Below are positions 1 to 5,764 of a stretch of 5,852 nt of DNA, one piece after another (position 1 is the stretch's first letter; each line of letters begins with the position of its first letter). The position numbers and the translations under genes are program-made. A model generated the notes under the pieces. The model worked only from the letters and a program-made list of their open reading frames with translations. It did no database searches and had not been told where the DNA came from. This stretch comes from an uncultured Lachnospiraceae bacterium (GTDB lineage: Bacteria; Bacillota; Clostridia; Lachnospirales; Lachnospiraceae). The stretch lies in assembly GCA_945485625.1 (NCBI GenBank), contig CALYSH010000107.1, forward strand, positions 1 to 5,852, written 5' to 3'.

Positions 1-66
1 GGGTTTGCGAGAGAAAGAAAAAATACGCGAGCAAAAAATCAAGCGACGCCGAAGGGGGCAAAATGA
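1..66 (+). CDS. C-terminal end of an unidentified upstream gene (partial)
   Basis: Reading from base 1, this frame stays open and ends in TGA at 64-66, which overlaps the ATG of the next gene as ATGA. That is a common layout for coupled genes in an operon. The 21 visible residues are rich in Lys and Arg (for example ARERKNTRAK) and carry no recognisable domain. All three forward frames are open over this short stretch, so the choice of frame rests only on the ATGA overlap. In related genomes genes such as yacP, sigH or rlmB can lie upstream of rpmG, but nothing here identifies the gene. Confidence 0.4.
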   Translation, partial: GFARERKNTRAKNQATPKGAK

Positions 67-1007
67 GCGAAAAGAATATATTATCGGATATAAAAGCACA
101 AATGAATCATTTCTTTGTGGGAAAACCTCAGGTGGTGGAGCAGGTACTCATCTGCCTGTTGGCCGGAGGACATGTTTTAATTGAGGATGTACCGGGAGTC
201 GGAAAGACCACGCTGGCTAAAATCCTGGCAGATACGTTGGGATTGTCCCTGGGGAGAATCCAGTTTACTCCGGATACTCTGCCCGGTGATGTGGTAGGTA
301 TTTCTACATATAATATGAAGACCAACGAATTTGAATATCATCCGGGCGTGGTGTTTCATCAGGTACTTTTGGCAGATGAAATCAACCGGACTACTCCAAA
401 GACCCAGTCCGGTCTTCTGGAGGTTATGGCAGAAGGCAGAGTAACCGTGGACGGTGTAACCAATCCTCTTCCCAAACCATTTTTTGTAATGGCAACCCAG
501 AATCCGGTGGATTTTCTGGGGACCTATCCTTTGCCGGAGGCACAGATGGATCGTTTCATGATGCGTATTTCCATCGGCTATCCGGATAAGGAGGCGGAGC
601 TCCGTATGGCCAAAAACCAGCTGGAGCAGGTCACTGCAGACGCGGTGGAGCCGGTGTGCAGTGCGGAGGAGGTATGCATGCTTTGCGGGCAGGTCGGACA
701 GGTACTGGTGAAGGATGGGGTGCTGGAATACATGGAAGATATTGTTCGTCTGACCCGTACGGAGGAGCGTTTTGTTCTGGGAGCCAGTCCCAGGGCTCTG
801 CTTGCGCTGATGCGTGCCTCTCAGGCAAAGGCTTTTCTGGAGGGCAGGGATTATGTGATCCCGGACGATGTGAAGGCGGTAGCGGTTCCGGTGCTTCTGC
901 ACAGGCTTGTACTGACTTCGGATGCAAGACTTGCCGGAGAAGATCCGGAACGTATATTAAAGAATCTGATTTTAAAGGGTAAGGTACCCATGGCAGAAAG
1001 AGGATAA
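63..1007 (+). CDS. MoxR-family AAA+ ATPase
   Basis: This 314-residue protein is a cytoplasmic AAA+ ATPase of the MoxR type, a family thought to act as chaperones that remodel or activate partner proteins, often DUF58 or VWA-domain proteins. Visible motifs are a Walker A loop at residues 43-50 (VPGVGKTT, Lys48), Walker B at 101-106 (VLLADE), sensor 1 around Asn147 (ATQNP), a probable arginine finger at Arg164 in the PEAQMDRF segment, and sensor 2 at 240-244 (GASPR). The C-terminal lid helices follow to the end. The length is normal for the family and the protein is intact. The ATG at 63 is preceded by a G-rich site (AAGGGGG, 52-58). The frame is open further upstream, but the family start fits here. 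A 14-base gap separates it from the DUF58 gene, its likely partner. The fold is clear; the substrate is unknown. Confidence 0.95.
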   Translation: MSEKNILSDIKAQMNHFFVGKPQVVEQVLICLLAGGHVLIEDVPGVGKTTLAKILADTLGLSLGRIQFTPDTLPGDVVGISTYNMKTNEFEYHPGVVFHQVLLADEINRTTPKTQSGLLEVMAEGRVTVDGVTNPLPKPFFVMATQNPVDFLGTYPLPEAQMDRFMMRISIGYPDKEAELRMAKNQLEQVTADAVEPVCSAEEVCMLCGQVGQVLVKDGVLEYMEDIVRLTRTEERFVLGASPRALLALMRASQAKAFLEGRDYVIPDDVKAVAVPVLLHRLVLTSDARLAGEDPERILKNLILKGKVPMAERG

Positions 1008-1021
1008 GGCAGGAGAAGGTC

Positions 1022-2203
1022 GTGAAACTGAAAGGATGGAGGAACCGAATCATCTGGGGAGTATGTCTGATACTCTCCCTGGTGTTTATCAGCTTTTACG
1101 GAGGGGCGGTAAGCTACGGCCTCTTTTTTGCTGTGGTTTTCCTTCCGGTTTTGTCCATGGTTTATCTGGCACTGGTATTCTTTCGATTCAAAATATATCA
1201 GGAGCTTGAGGGCAGAAATGTTATGGCCGGTGAGGCAGTACCATATTACTTTGTGCTGCAGAATGAGGACTGGTTTTCCTTTGCAGCAGTGCGTGTGCGG
1301 ATGTATGAGGATTTTTCCTACGTGGAGGATGTACCCGGGCACCGGGAGTATGAATTGCTGCCGGGCGAGAACTTTCGCTATGATACTTTTCTGGTATGTA
1401 AATATCGCGGTACCTATCCGGTGGGGGTTCGGGAAGTGACGGTAAAGGATTTCCTGGGGCTGTTATCCTTCCGGTATAAGCTGAGGGATGGATTTGAAGC
1501 CATTGTGCGACCAAAACTGATTCGAATGGAGCACCTGAAAAGTCTGAAGGATGTGGAACCCCTGTTTTCTCCGGTGGGAGGAACAGCCAAGACAGAGTAC
1601 GATTTGAGCGTGAGGAAGTACGAAAATGGTGATTCTCTTCGACGGATTCACTGGAAGGCCTCTGCAAAGACCGGGGAGCTGATGAGCCGTGAAATGACCG
1701 GAGAGGAAAAACAGGGCATAGCGATTCTGCTGGATACCGTTCGATATGAGAGCAGGCCGGAGGGCTACCTGGCACTGGAAAACAAAGAGCTGGAATTGTT
1801 CCTGGCGCTGGGGTACTTTCTGACCGGGCGTAAGGTCTCCTTTGATGCCTTTTTCGAGGATGGAGAAGGAAAGAGGCATGTGGAACGGATCGACTCATTT
1901 CCGGGTTTTGATCATTTGTATGAGGAAATGTGCGGTTTGGAGTTTTCGGAGGATGGGAATGCAGAACGATTCTTTTCTTCCGTTGGAGTCGGGACTCTGT
2001 CCGGCTATCAAAGTGTGTTCTTTGTGGTACATACCTGGACGGGATGGCTGGAAAAATTGACACTTCAGCTTCAGGACAGGGGTGTACAAAGTGTGGTTTA
2101 TGTAGTGACGGATAAAGACGGGGAGGCTTACAGTCCATTCAGTCATCCGGGACGGCGGGTGTATGTGTATTCTACCCGGGCGAAGCTTGAGGAGGTGCTG
2201 TGA
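1022..2203 (+). CDS. DUF58 membrane-anchored protein
   Basis: This 393-residue protein has two membrane segments near the N-terminus (about residues 9-27 and 31-53), then a beta-rich stretch (about 55-165), then the DUF58 signature at about 197-215. The signature shows R-x-Y-x-x-GD-x-x-R-x-I-x-W-x-x-SA (Arg198, Tyr200, Gly203-Asp204, Arg208, Trp211, Ser214-Ala215). The C-terminal part (about 230-393) looks like the von Willebrand A-like fold often joined to this domain, with ILLDT at 235-239, but a full metal-binding MIDAS motif is not obvious. The start is GTG at 1022; AGGAGA at 1011-1016 gives good spacing, and the next in-frame Met is at residue 46, inside the second membrane segment. DUF58 proteins are typically encoded between a MoxR ATPase and a transglutaminase, as here. 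A scaffold or envelope role is inferred; no enzyme activity can be assigned. Confidence 0.93.
   Translation: MKLKGWRNRIIWGVCLILSLVFISFYGGAVSYGLFFAVVFLPVLSMVYLALVFFRFKIYQELEGRNVMAGEAVPYYFVLQNEDWFSFAAVRVRMYEDFSYVEDVPGHREYELLPGENFRYDTFLVCKYRGTYPVGVREVTVKDFLGLLSFRYKLRDGFEAIVRPKLIRMEHLKSLKDVEPLFSPVGGTAKTEYDLSVRKYENGDSLRRIHWKASAKTGELMSREMTGEEKQGIAILLDTVRYESRPEGYLALENKELELFLALGYFLTGRKVSFDAFFEDGEGKRHVERIDSFPGFDHLYEEMCGLEFSEDGNAERFFSSVGVGTLSGYQSVFFVVHTWTGWLEKLTLQLQDRGVQSVVYVVTDKDGEAYSPFSHPGRRVYVYSTRAKLEEVL
2189..2196 (+). promoter_or_regulatory. Ribosome binding site setting the transglutaminase start
   Basis: GAGGAGGT lies inside the last codons of the DUF58 gene. It is 4 bases from the GTG at 2200 and 7 bases from the ATG at 2203. 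The better spacing and the TGATG stop/start overlap favour ATG 2203, and suggest that translation of the two genes is coupled. Confidence 0.75.
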
Positions 2204-4515
2204 TGGGTGAGAGAGGATATCGCAGCATTCTGGGGGCATTGTTTTCCGTGATGCTGTACTACGGTTCCGGCTTTATATTTTCCGGGAATGGGGGGACGGT
2301 GTTTGCCCTTTTGATTGGTGCGGCGGGTACGGCGGCTTTCTTCTGGGTGTCCGGCTTTGGAAAGAGAATGTACGAGGCTGCCTGCCTGTGCCTGGTGGGG
2401 GCTGCTTTTGGACTCAGTCTCTTCCGGGGTCTGTGGAGCGGATGGCTTATCCGGACGACGACGGAGGGAGAGGCTCTTCTGGAATATTGCGGGAAGCCGG
2501 GAATGCGGCTTTTGTTTGAAGGATTGATGATATTGGCAATTACAGCCCTGGGCTATCTGCTTGCAGGAATCCTACAGGAGTTTTGGCGTCTGCAGCAGAT
2601 TCTGGCGGCAGGTCTGTTGGCTGCGGTGGTGGCCTCGGTGTTCCATAGCTTTCCTTTACCGCGTCATGTTTTTGCCTGTGTGTGCTGCTATGCGGTGATG
2701 GTAGCCTGCGAATGGTATGAGCGGGTCTGGAGGAAACAGAAGCAGTCCGGGGAGCGGGCATATATGACCTGGCTTACTCCGTTCTTTCTATTATATATAC
2801 TGATGGTAATGTTTGCGCCGTATCGGGAGACCCCTTATGACTGGAACAGTGCGAAGCGGCTCTGGCAGAATGTGACGGAAGGAATCAATTATCTGGTGGG
2901 AGGACTGTTTGAGGGAGAGGGGGATTTCCTTCTTCCTGCCAGCGGCTTCTCAGAGCGGGGCGGACTGTTTGCCGGGGTGCGGAGTGACGAGCGTATCATG
3001 CTTCGGATCGAGACCGGCATGACGATTCCGGAGAAGCTTTATCTTGGAGGAAAAAGCTTTGACACCTTTAACGGAAGAGAGTGGACGAAGACGGATGAAA
3101 GCTCTGCTATGGATACCACGTTGGATGCGCTGGAGCTGCTCTATGGTGTGAATCGTTTTGACGGAGAGCATCAGAGGGACTATATTCGAATCAACAGTGT
3201 TCAGGTGTTTTTCGATAAACAGAAAAGTAAATCCCTTTTTTTGCCCGGGAAGGTATATCAGGTTCACAATTCGGATTCGCTGCCCATCTATGAGGCAGGG
3301 GGCGATATTGAGCTGGAGCGAAGGAAGGGATATGGTTTTTCTTATCAGAGTACCTTTTTCCGGTTGAACCGCGGCTCGGAAATGTTTGACCGATTGCTTC
3401 GGGAGAATACATGGGAAGAAGAACCGGAACTGTGGCAAAAGGTTCAAAAGGAGCTGCGGGTGGGACAGGATTTTTCCATAGAGGATTTACGAGAGCGACA
3501 GAGGCGGATTGCAGAGGTTTATGGTCAGGCACCGGAGCTGTCTGAACGGGCGATGAACTGGCTGACAGATGTGTGCGGCTCCCGGGGGAACGGATATGAC
3601 AGGTTGAAAGCACTGGAGGAGGCACTGGCGGGGCTGACTTATACCACCAGACCCGGAGAGATGCCAAAGGAGATTTGCACTCCGTCCGACTATCTGGATT
3701 ATATCCTCTTTGAGAAACCGGAAGGATATTGTGCATATTTTGCCACTGCCTTTACCCTGATGGCAAGGAGCCTGGGATATCCTGCCCGGTATGTTCAGGG
3801 ATACTGTGTGTCCGGCAATTCGTCGGAGGTTCGTTCCGGAGAGGCTCATGCCTGGCCGGAGGTCTATTTTGAAGGAGCAGGCTGGATTCCCTTTGAACCC
3901 ACGCCGGGATATTATGAGACCTCCTATGCGCCCTGGAAGAGTATGGAGGATATTGCAAAAGAGCGGGAGGAGGCCCTGAAGCAGCAGGGTCAAAATTATC
4001 CGGGCACCACGGAAGAACATAGGGAGGAGCAGAGAACGGATCCGGAAACCCCGGCGGAAACTACGGAAACGGAGGACGAAGCAGGGGCAGGGCCGGAACG
4101 CCTGTGGCAGGTGGCAGTTATTTTGATGATTCTTGCCACTGTCGGATTATCCCTGCTTATGATAGAACTCTTACGGGAGAAAAGGCGGAGAAGCAGGAGA
4201 GATCTTGCCCTGGAGTACAGGGAGACCGTAGGGGAGTGCTTTGCGCTTCTGGAGCAGGTACACCTGGGACATAAAGAAAATGAAACAATGCGGGAATATG
4301 GGGAAAGACTGAAACAGACAAAGATACCTGAAAAGGCGTTTGCTTTTCTGGAACGCTACGAAGCTGCAGTGTACGGAAGCAGTGTTCCTACGGTGGAAAT
4401 GCTGGAGCAGGTAAAGATCGGCAGGCAGGCCTTGTATGCTGTGCTGGAAGAAGAAAAAGGAAGCCTTGCCCGATTCTATAAAATAAAACTCTATTTGTAT
4501 CACAAAAATAGTTGA
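2203..4515 (+). CDS. Multi-spanning transglutaminase-like membrane protein with DUF4129-like tail
   Basis: This 770-residue protein resembles the TgpA/transglutaminase-core family. Seven hydrophobic segments fill the N-terminus (about residues 8-27, 31-51, 59-79, 104-125, 132-150, 154-170, 188-206). A large domain predicted to be outside the cell (about 207-632) follows, then one more membrane span (about 633-655) and a charged cytoplasmic tail (657-770) ending in a DUF4129-like region (REYGERL, then LERYEAAVYG). The transglutaminase core is at about 495-570: the catalytic Cys is Cys510 (EGYCAYFATAF) and the His is His549 (GEAHAWPEVYF). The third position is Glu565 in PFEPTPG, where many relatives have Asp. 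An acidic Thr/Glu/Pro linker (about 600-630) joins the core to the last span. The start overlaps the DUF58 stop. The reaction may be peptide crosslinking or cleavage at the envelope; the substrate is unknown. Six cysteines in membrane spans 3 and 6 (61, 63, 159, 161, 162, 169) are unusual. Confidence 0.93.
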   Translation: MGERGYRSILGALFSVMLYYGSGFIFSGNGGTVFALLIGAAGTAAFFWVSGFGKRMYEAACLCLVGAAFGLSLFRGLWSGWLIRTTTEGEALLEYCGKPGMRLLFEGLMILAITALGYLLAGILQEFWRLQQILAAGLLAAVVASVFHSFPLPRHVFACVCCYAVMVACEWYERVWRKQKQSGERAYMTWLTPFFLLYILMVMFAPYRETPYDWNSAKRLWQNVTEGINYLVGGLFEGEGDFLLPASGFSERGGLFAGVRSDERIMLRIETGMTIPEKLYLGGKSFDTFNGREWTKTDESSAMDTTLDALELLYGVNRFDGEHQRDYIRINSVQVFFDKQKSKSLFLPGKVYQVHNSDSLPIYEAGGDIELERRKGYGFSYQSTFFRLNRGSEMFDRLLRENTWEEEPELWQKVQKELRVGQDFSIEDLRERQRRIAEVYGQAPELSERAMNWLTDVCGSRGNGYDRLKALEEALAGLTYTTRPGEMPKEICTPSDYLDYILFEKPEGYCAYFATAFTLMARSLGYPARYVQGYCVSGNSSEVRSGEAHAWPEVYFEGAGWIPFEPTPGYYETSYAPWKSMEDIAKEREEALKQQGQNYPGTTEEHREEQRTDPETPAETTETEDEAGAGPERLWQVAVILMILATVGLSLLMIELLREKRRRSRRDLALEYRETVGECFALLEQVHLGHKENETMREYGERLKQTKIPEKAFAFLERYEAAVYGSSVPTVEMLEQVKIGRQALYAVLEEEKGSLARFYKIKLYLYHKNS

Positions 4516-4540
4516 CGCGGAAACGTTTCTGTGTTATATT
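4512..4540 (+). promoter_or_regulatory. Sigma-A promoter for rpmG-secE-nusG, overlapping the preceding stop codon
   Basis: The -35 box is TTGACG (4512-4517) and the -10 box is TATATT (4535-4540), separated by 17 bases. TG at 4532-4533 gives an extended -10. The -35 box contains the TGA stop (4513-4515) of the transglutaminase gene. Just upstream, 4477-4510 is A/T-rich (CTATAAAATAAAACT, then CACAAAAATAG) and could act as an UP element. Transcription should begin near 4545-4547, leaving a leader of about 70 bases before rpmG. Such a strong promoter fits genes of ribosome, secretion and elongation machinery. Confidence 0.85.
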
Positions 4541-4615
4541 ACTAAGGCGTGATGAGTTTTGGCTCTTTTTTTTATGCTTAAAATTTGAACTTAGAGAATA
4601 CGTGGAGGTAGACAA

Positions 4616-4765
4616 ATGCGTACAAAAATAACATTGGCATGTACAGAATGCAAGCAGCGTAACTACAATACAACCAAGGATAAGAAGACCCATCCTGACA
4701 GAATGGAAACCAAGAAGTATTGCAGATTCTGCAAGACCCATACCATGCACAAGGAAACCAAATAA
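4616..4765 (+). CDS. rpmG: 50S ribosomal protein L33
   Basis: This 49-residue protein is ribosomal protein L33 of the large subunit. It begins MRTKITLACTEC and carries two CxxC pairs, Cys9/Cys12 and Cys36/Cys39, making it the zinc-ribbon (C+) form rather than the cysteine-free paralogue that many Bacillota switch to under zinc shortage. The middle is typical (RNYNTTKDKK) and the end is HTMHKETK. The length is normal. GGAGG at 4604-4608, 7 bases before the ATG, supports the start. It is the first gene after the promoter at 4512 and is followed by secE, the standard order in Bacillota. Some bacteria carry a tRNA-Trp between rpmG and secE; here the gap is only 57 bases and holds none. Confidence 0.97.
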   Translation: MRTKITLACTECKQRNYNTTKDKKTHPDRMETKKYCRFCKTHTMHKETK

Positions 4766-4809
4766 TTTGGATTTGTTTTGTAACCCGACAGACAGGCGTT
4801 GTGTATTTT

Positions 4810-4815
4810 GGAGGT
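4810..4815 (+). promoter_or_regulatory. Ribosome binding site setting the secE start
   Basis: GGAGGT lies 7-8 bases before the ATG at 4823. An upstream in-frame TTG at 4799 would place this site inside the coding sequence and has no ribosome binding site of its own, so 4823 is the start. Confidence 0.85.
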
Positions 4816-4822
4816 CACAGGA

Positions 4823-5023
4823 ATGGCAGAAGCAGATAAGAAAACCCGCCCCAGCTTTTTCAAAGGCGTAAAGGCTGAGTTTAAGAAGATATCATGGCCT
4901 GACAGACAATCCGCACTGAAACAGTCTATTGCGGTAGTTATTGTTTCAATCGTTGTAGGACTGATTATTGCCATATTGGATTACCTGATCCAGTATGGTG
5001 TGAATTTCTTGACAACATTTTAG
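4823..5023 (+). CDS. secE: Preprotein translocase subunit SecE
   Basis: This 66-residue protein is SecE, the small essential subunit that clamps the SecY channel of the general secretion pathway in the cytoplasmic membrane. An amphipathic segment at about residues 12-32 contains the family motif AEFKKISWP (Trp25-Pro26). It is followed by one membrane span (about 35-58, IAVVIVSIVVGLIIAILDYL) and a short tail. The single-span form is normal for Gram-positive bacteria, unlike the three-span enterobacterial form. It is 57 bases after rpmG and 15 bases before nusG, with no terminator between, so the three are probably one transcript. Confidence 0.97.
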   Translation: MAEADKKTRPSFFKGVKAEFKKISWPDRQSALKQSIAVVIVSIVVGLIIAILDYLIQYGVNFLTTF

Positions 5024-5038
5024 AGCGAGGGTGATTGT

Positions 5039-5560
5039 ATGGCAGAGGCAAAGTGGTATGTAGTTCATACCTATTCAGGATATGAAAATAAGGTCAAAGC
5101 CAATATTGAGAAGACCATTGAGAACAATCCGCATCTGGCAGAGCAGATTCTGGAAGTAAGAGTTCCGCTTCAGGACGTTGTGGAGATTAAGAACGGTGCA
5201 AAGAAGACTGTTCAGAAGAAGATGTTCCCCGGATATGTTCTTCTTAATATGGAAATGAATGACGATACCTGGTACGTTGTTCGTAATACCCGTGGCGTGA
5301 CCGGATTCGTTGGACCGGGAAGCAAACCGGTACCCCTTACGGAAGCAGAGATGAAGCCCTTGGGAATCAAGAGCGACAATGTCTCCATTGACTTCGCAGA
5401 GGGTGACAGCATCGCAGTTGTTGCCGGCGTATGGAAGGATACCGTTGGTATCGTTCAGAAGCTGGATTACAGTAAGCAGACCGCTACCATCAATGTGGAG
5501 CTGTTCGGCAGAGAGACTCCTGTGGAAATCAGCTTCGCGGAAGTGCGGAAATTAAGTTAA
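5039..5560 (+). CDS. nusG: Transcription termination/antitermination factor NusG
   Basis: This 173-residue protein is NusG, which binds RNA polymerase and affects pausing, elongation and coupling to the ribosome. The N-terminal NGN domain covers about residues 4-112: it opens with WYVVHTYSGYENKVK and contains the conserved MFPGYVLL (62-69), then TWYVVRNTRGVTGFVG (77-92). The C-terminal KOW domain is at about 120-173 and ends with LFGRETPVEISFAEV. In the KOW loop the usual GPF-type turn reads AGVWKDTVG (129-137), a mild divergence. Length and order are typical. The ATG at 5039 has GAGGGTGA (5027-5034) upstream. The stop at 5560 is followed by a structured leader and rplK, not by a visible terminator. 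Confidence 0.98.
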   Translation: MAEAKWYVVHTYSGYENKVKANIEKTIENNPHLAEQILEVRVPLQDVVEIKNGAKKTVQKKMFPGYVLLNMEMNDDTWYVVRNTRGVTGFVGPGSKPVPLTEAEMKPLGIKSDNVSIDFAEGDSIAVVAGVWKDTVGIVQKLDYSKQTATINVELFGRETPVEISFAEVRKLS

Positions 5561-5625
5561 GGAAACTGTTCGGGACCCCGTTCGCCATATCAGTTTGCGT
5601 GGCTCTGAATAGTTACAAGTGAAAG

Positions 5626-5654
5626 ATATTTTTCAGGTTTATCCTGTGAAATAT
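5626..5654 (+). promoter_or_regulatory. Hairpin 1 in the rplK leader
   Basis: ATATTTTTCAGG (5626-5637) pairs with CCTGTGAAATAT (5643-5654) around a 5-base loop TTTAT. Eleven of twelve positions can pair, counting one G-U, with one T-T mismatch. No T-run follows, so it does not look like a terminator. Confidence 0.6.
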
Positions 5655-5656
5655 AT

Positions 5657-5668
5657 GGGCGAAAGCCC
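5657..5668 (+). promoter_or_regulatory. Hairpin 2 in the rplK leader, GNRA tetraloop
   Basis: GGGC (5657-5660) pairs with GCCC (5665-5668) around GAAA, a stable GNRA tetraloop. Such loops are typical of folded RNAs and can dock into helical receptors. The stem is short, and it lies only two bases after hairpin 1. Confidence 0.6.
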
Positions 5669-5682
5669 TGGCAACAAAGAGA

Positions 5683-5705
5683 GGAATATCCTTGTGTGAT
5701 ATTCC
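5683..5705 (+). promoter_or_regulatory. Hairpin 3 in the rplK leader
   Basis: GGAATATC (5683-5690) and GATATTCC (5698-5705) form a perfect 8-base-pair stem with a 7-base loop (CTTGTGT). It directly abuts the L1-type hairpin. AATATC could instead pair with GATATT at 5625-5630, so a switch between two folds is possible on paper. Confidence 0.65.
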
Positions 5706-5746
5706 GGTGGGAGCAGAAGAAAAAGACTTCTGCGCCGATTAACCAC
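5706..5746 (+). promoter_or_regulatory. Predicted ribosomal protein L1 binding site (autoregulatory)
   Basis: GTGG (5707-5710) pairs with CCAC (5743-5746) as an outer helix. GCAGAAG (5713-5719) pairs with CTTCTGC (5727-5733) as an inner helix. An asymmetric internal loop lies between, with GA on the 5' side and GCCGATTAA on the 3' side. The GGTGGGAG and GATTAACCAC elements resemble the L1 site of 23S rRNA, where GGTGGGAG faces GAAATACCACC. L1 is known to repress translation of the L11-L1 operon by binding such a mimic near the rplK ribosome binding site, which begins 6 bases downstream here. Confidence 0.75.
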
Positions 5747-5751
5747 ATTAT

Positions 5752-5759
5752 AGGAGGTG
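5752..5759 (+). promoter_or_regulatory. Ribosome binding site of rplK
   Basis: AGGAGGTG is a near-perfect match to the 16S rRNA 3' end. Its GGAGG core ends 7 bases before the ATG at 5765. It sits right after the predicted L1 hairpin, so bound L1 could block ribosome loading. Confidence 0.85.
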
Positions 5760-5764
5760 CCACA

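Larger units (their letters stand above)
5561..5764 (+). other. Structured leader of rplK (nusG-rplK intergenic)
   Basis: This 204-base stretch contains no gene but is dense with inverted repeats. AAACTG (5563-5568) can pair with CAGTTT (5591-5596), and four further hairpins follow at 5626-5654, 5657-5668, 5683-5705 and 5707-5746. No convincing promoter with -35 and -10 boxes was found inside it and no hairpin is followed by a T-run, so rplK is probably reached by read-through from nusG. The final hairpin matches the L1 binding site. The function of the others is not known. Confidence 0.7.

Noticed and set aside
3..62. Longer MoxR start, since its frame is open to the window edge
   Set aside because: There is no in-frame ATG in this stretch, the added residues (KKKYASKKSSD) are not family-like, and a G-rich ribosome binding site precedes the ATG at 63.
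177..902. Long open frame on the minus strand (241 codons) opposite the MoxR gene
   Set aside because: It is wholly inside a gene with clear AAA+ motifs, shows no domain, and is rich in residues typical of an antisense shadow.
656..982. Gly-rich plus-strand open frame inside the MoxR gene
   Set aside because: It is an out-of-frame reading of the MoxR C-terminal region without a domain of its own.
1221..2138. Long open frame on the minus strand (305 codons) opposite the DUF58 gene
   Set aside because: Composition is Pro/Ser/Arg/His-rich with no recognisable motif, and the plus strand has a convincing family signature.
3191..4020. Two overlapping minus-strand open frames opposite the transglutaminase core
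   Set aside because: They overlap each other and a conserved catalytic region on the plus strand, and have no recognisable domain.
4044..4070. Three copies of GGAAAC in the transglutaminase gene
   Set aside because: They encode the low-complexity Glu/Thr linker and are irregularly spaced; this is ordinary linker composition.
63..4515. The ATPase-DUF58-transglutaminase trio as a new system
   Set aside because: This combination is a well-known conserved arrangement in many bacteria, although its substrate is not settled.
4554..4573. Possible terminator or early attenuator: GAGT/GGCTC followed by eight T
   Set aside because: The stem is only four pairs including a G-U, and it starts within about ten bases of the predicted transcription start. 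It is too weak to call.
4766..4822. tRNA-Trp between rpmG and secE, present in some bacteria
   Set aside because: The gap is 57 bases, too short for a tRNA, and shows no cloverleaf.
5595..5640. Possible promoter for rplK (TTGCGT or GTTACA as -35)
   Set aside because: No acceptable -10 box lies 16-18 bases downstream of either.
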